Positions 14,941 through 15,588 of a stretch of DNA of 15,588 bases are shown one piece after another. The notes under the pieces were generated by a model. It searched no databases and was not told the DNA's origin. It worked only from the letters and a program-made list of their open reading frames with translations. The translations under genes and the position numbers were made by a program. Every line of letters begins with the position of its first letter. Position 1 is the first letter of the stretch. This DNA is from JANXXV01 sp038230275 (GTDB taxonomy: Bacteria > Acidobacteriota > Terriglobia > Bryobacterales > Bryobacteraceae), in NCBI GenBank assembly GCA_038230275.1, contig JBBRNO010000153.1, positions 1-15,588 on the forward strand, read 5' to 3'.

Positions 14941-14970
14941 ATTATTGACCGCACCAACGCCACACACTGC

Positions 14971-15588
14971 TTATGGCATCTTCCTTCCGCCGTATGTAAA
15001 TGTAGTGATCAGATTGAGCGCAAAGGCGCTGACAGCGGCCATTTCGATGACCGCGGAGACGGGCAGCAGCGTCCATGCTATCGCAAAATCAAACTCGTAG
15101 GCTGGTATTTCCGATGCTACGCGAAGAATGCAGCCTATGTTCAACAAAAGCAGGGAAGCGAACATCAGCTTCTTACTGAATAGGACATGGCCGCCGCAGA
15201 AGGCAGGCAAGATTCGCTGCCCGAGGGCGAACACCATGGTGGAAAGAAATCCCACAGTCAGAGCATGGCGCGACGCGCCCCAGATGCCGCCGCTATGATC
15301 GGAAGACGCAGCCCATATGGACAGGACGGAGGCAATAATCAGCCAGACGTAGGCACATTTTACAAAAACCGGGAAGCTGGAATGGATGCCCGCTGTTTTC
15401 GGCAGCTGACAGGATCGTTCAAAAGCGCCTAACCCAAGAATCGCCGCAATTGCCGCAATCGGGAGCATTGCCACCGAGATTCGAGTGAATCCAGCCATGG
15501 CTAGAATCACCGCCGTCGACGAAGTACCGAACGCGAACAGCAAGTATAGGGGATCCGGCGCGCGCAGACCAAGGAACACCGGCAGCCA
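14971..15588 (-). CDS. nnrS: NnrS family heme-copper membrane protein, C-terminal part
   Basis: The frame is open to the window edge (the last bases read Trp-Leu-Pro before a GTG at 15579), so the gene starts beyond 15588. About 205 residues of a family near 390-400 long are visible. The protein is highly hydrophobic, with about six helices. The diagnostic NnrS block is clear: SRHALTVGFLSTMVFALGQR followed by ILPAFCGG. NnrS proteins are heme- and copper-containing inner-membrane proteins linked to nitrosative stress relief during nitrate or nitrite respiration. It is the most upstream operon gene in view, 30 bp before the NarK fusion, so the operon promoter lies outside the window. Its presence supports nitrogen oxides as the operon's substrates. 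Confidence 0.9.
   Translation of the reverse strand, partial: WLPVFLGLRAPDPLYLLFAFGTSSTAVILAMAGFTRISVAMLPIAAIAAILGLGAFERSCQLPKTAGIHSSFPVFVKCAYVWLIIASVLSIWAASSDHSGGIWGASRHALTVGFLSTMVFALGQRILPAFCGGHVLFSKKLMFASLLLLNIGCILRVASEIPAYEFDFAIAWTLLPVSAVIEMAAVSAFALNLITTFTYGGRKMP

Noticed and set aside
14941..14967. GTG start at 14967 for the NarK fusion, adding 9 residues
   Set aside because: The ATG at 14940 places the charged MEKRQ directly before the first helix as in NarK proteins. GTG is not excluded, because a GGAAG lies some distance before it.

Overview
The window (about 15.6 kb, GC-rich) looks like chromosome of an Acidobacteriota bacterium of the Solibacter/Bryobacterales type. The best taxonomic clue is the 1100-residue secreted protein at 1477-4779. 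It ends in the C-terminal domain first described from Solibacter (TIGR03437 type) and carries SBBP propeller repeats and an IPT/TIG domain, an architecture greatly expanded in that group. Several twin-arginine leaders fit too. The lineage call is inference. The window is densely coding: the longest stretches without a gene are 64 bp (5902-5965) and 58 bp (6941-6998), and no tRNA, rRNA, CRISPR array or insertion sequence was seen.

Left part (1-9239). The plus strand starts with the 3' part of a 6-phosphogluconolactonase gene, overlapped by a CapA-family exported protein and followed 6 bp later by the large SBBP/BACON-like/IPT/Soli_cterm surface protein. Converging on it is a Tat-exported DUF362 protein. 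Divergent from that is an aldo/keto reductase with an intact catalytic tetrad, then a secreted 746-residue protein in which I can pick out a cryptic PHP/CehA-McbA-type metallohydrolase core.

Right part (9245-15588, minus strand). A tightly packed six-gene operon encodes, in transcription order: NnrS (partial), a fusion of a NarK-type nitrate/nitrite transporter to a NarI/DsrM-like di-heme cytochrome b with a four-cysteine tail, a cytoplasmic Nas/NarB-type molybdopterin oxidoreductase, a four-cluster [4Fe-4S] ferredoxin subunit, a Tat-anchored Rieske protein, and a 74-residue two-helix membrane protein. The last five are joined by overlapping or abutting start and stop codons.

Interpretation: the operon reads as a self-contained nitrate uptake and reduction module. 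Nitrate would enter through the NarK half. Electrons from quinol would pass through cytochrome b and/or Rieske to the ferredoxin subunit and on to a Nas-like active site in the cytoplasm, while NnrS handles nitric oxide stress. The transporter/cytochrome fusion and the pairing of an assimilatory-type catalytic subunit with a membrane electron-transfer set that includes a Rieske protein are the most unusual things here, and the best candidate for an undescribed system.
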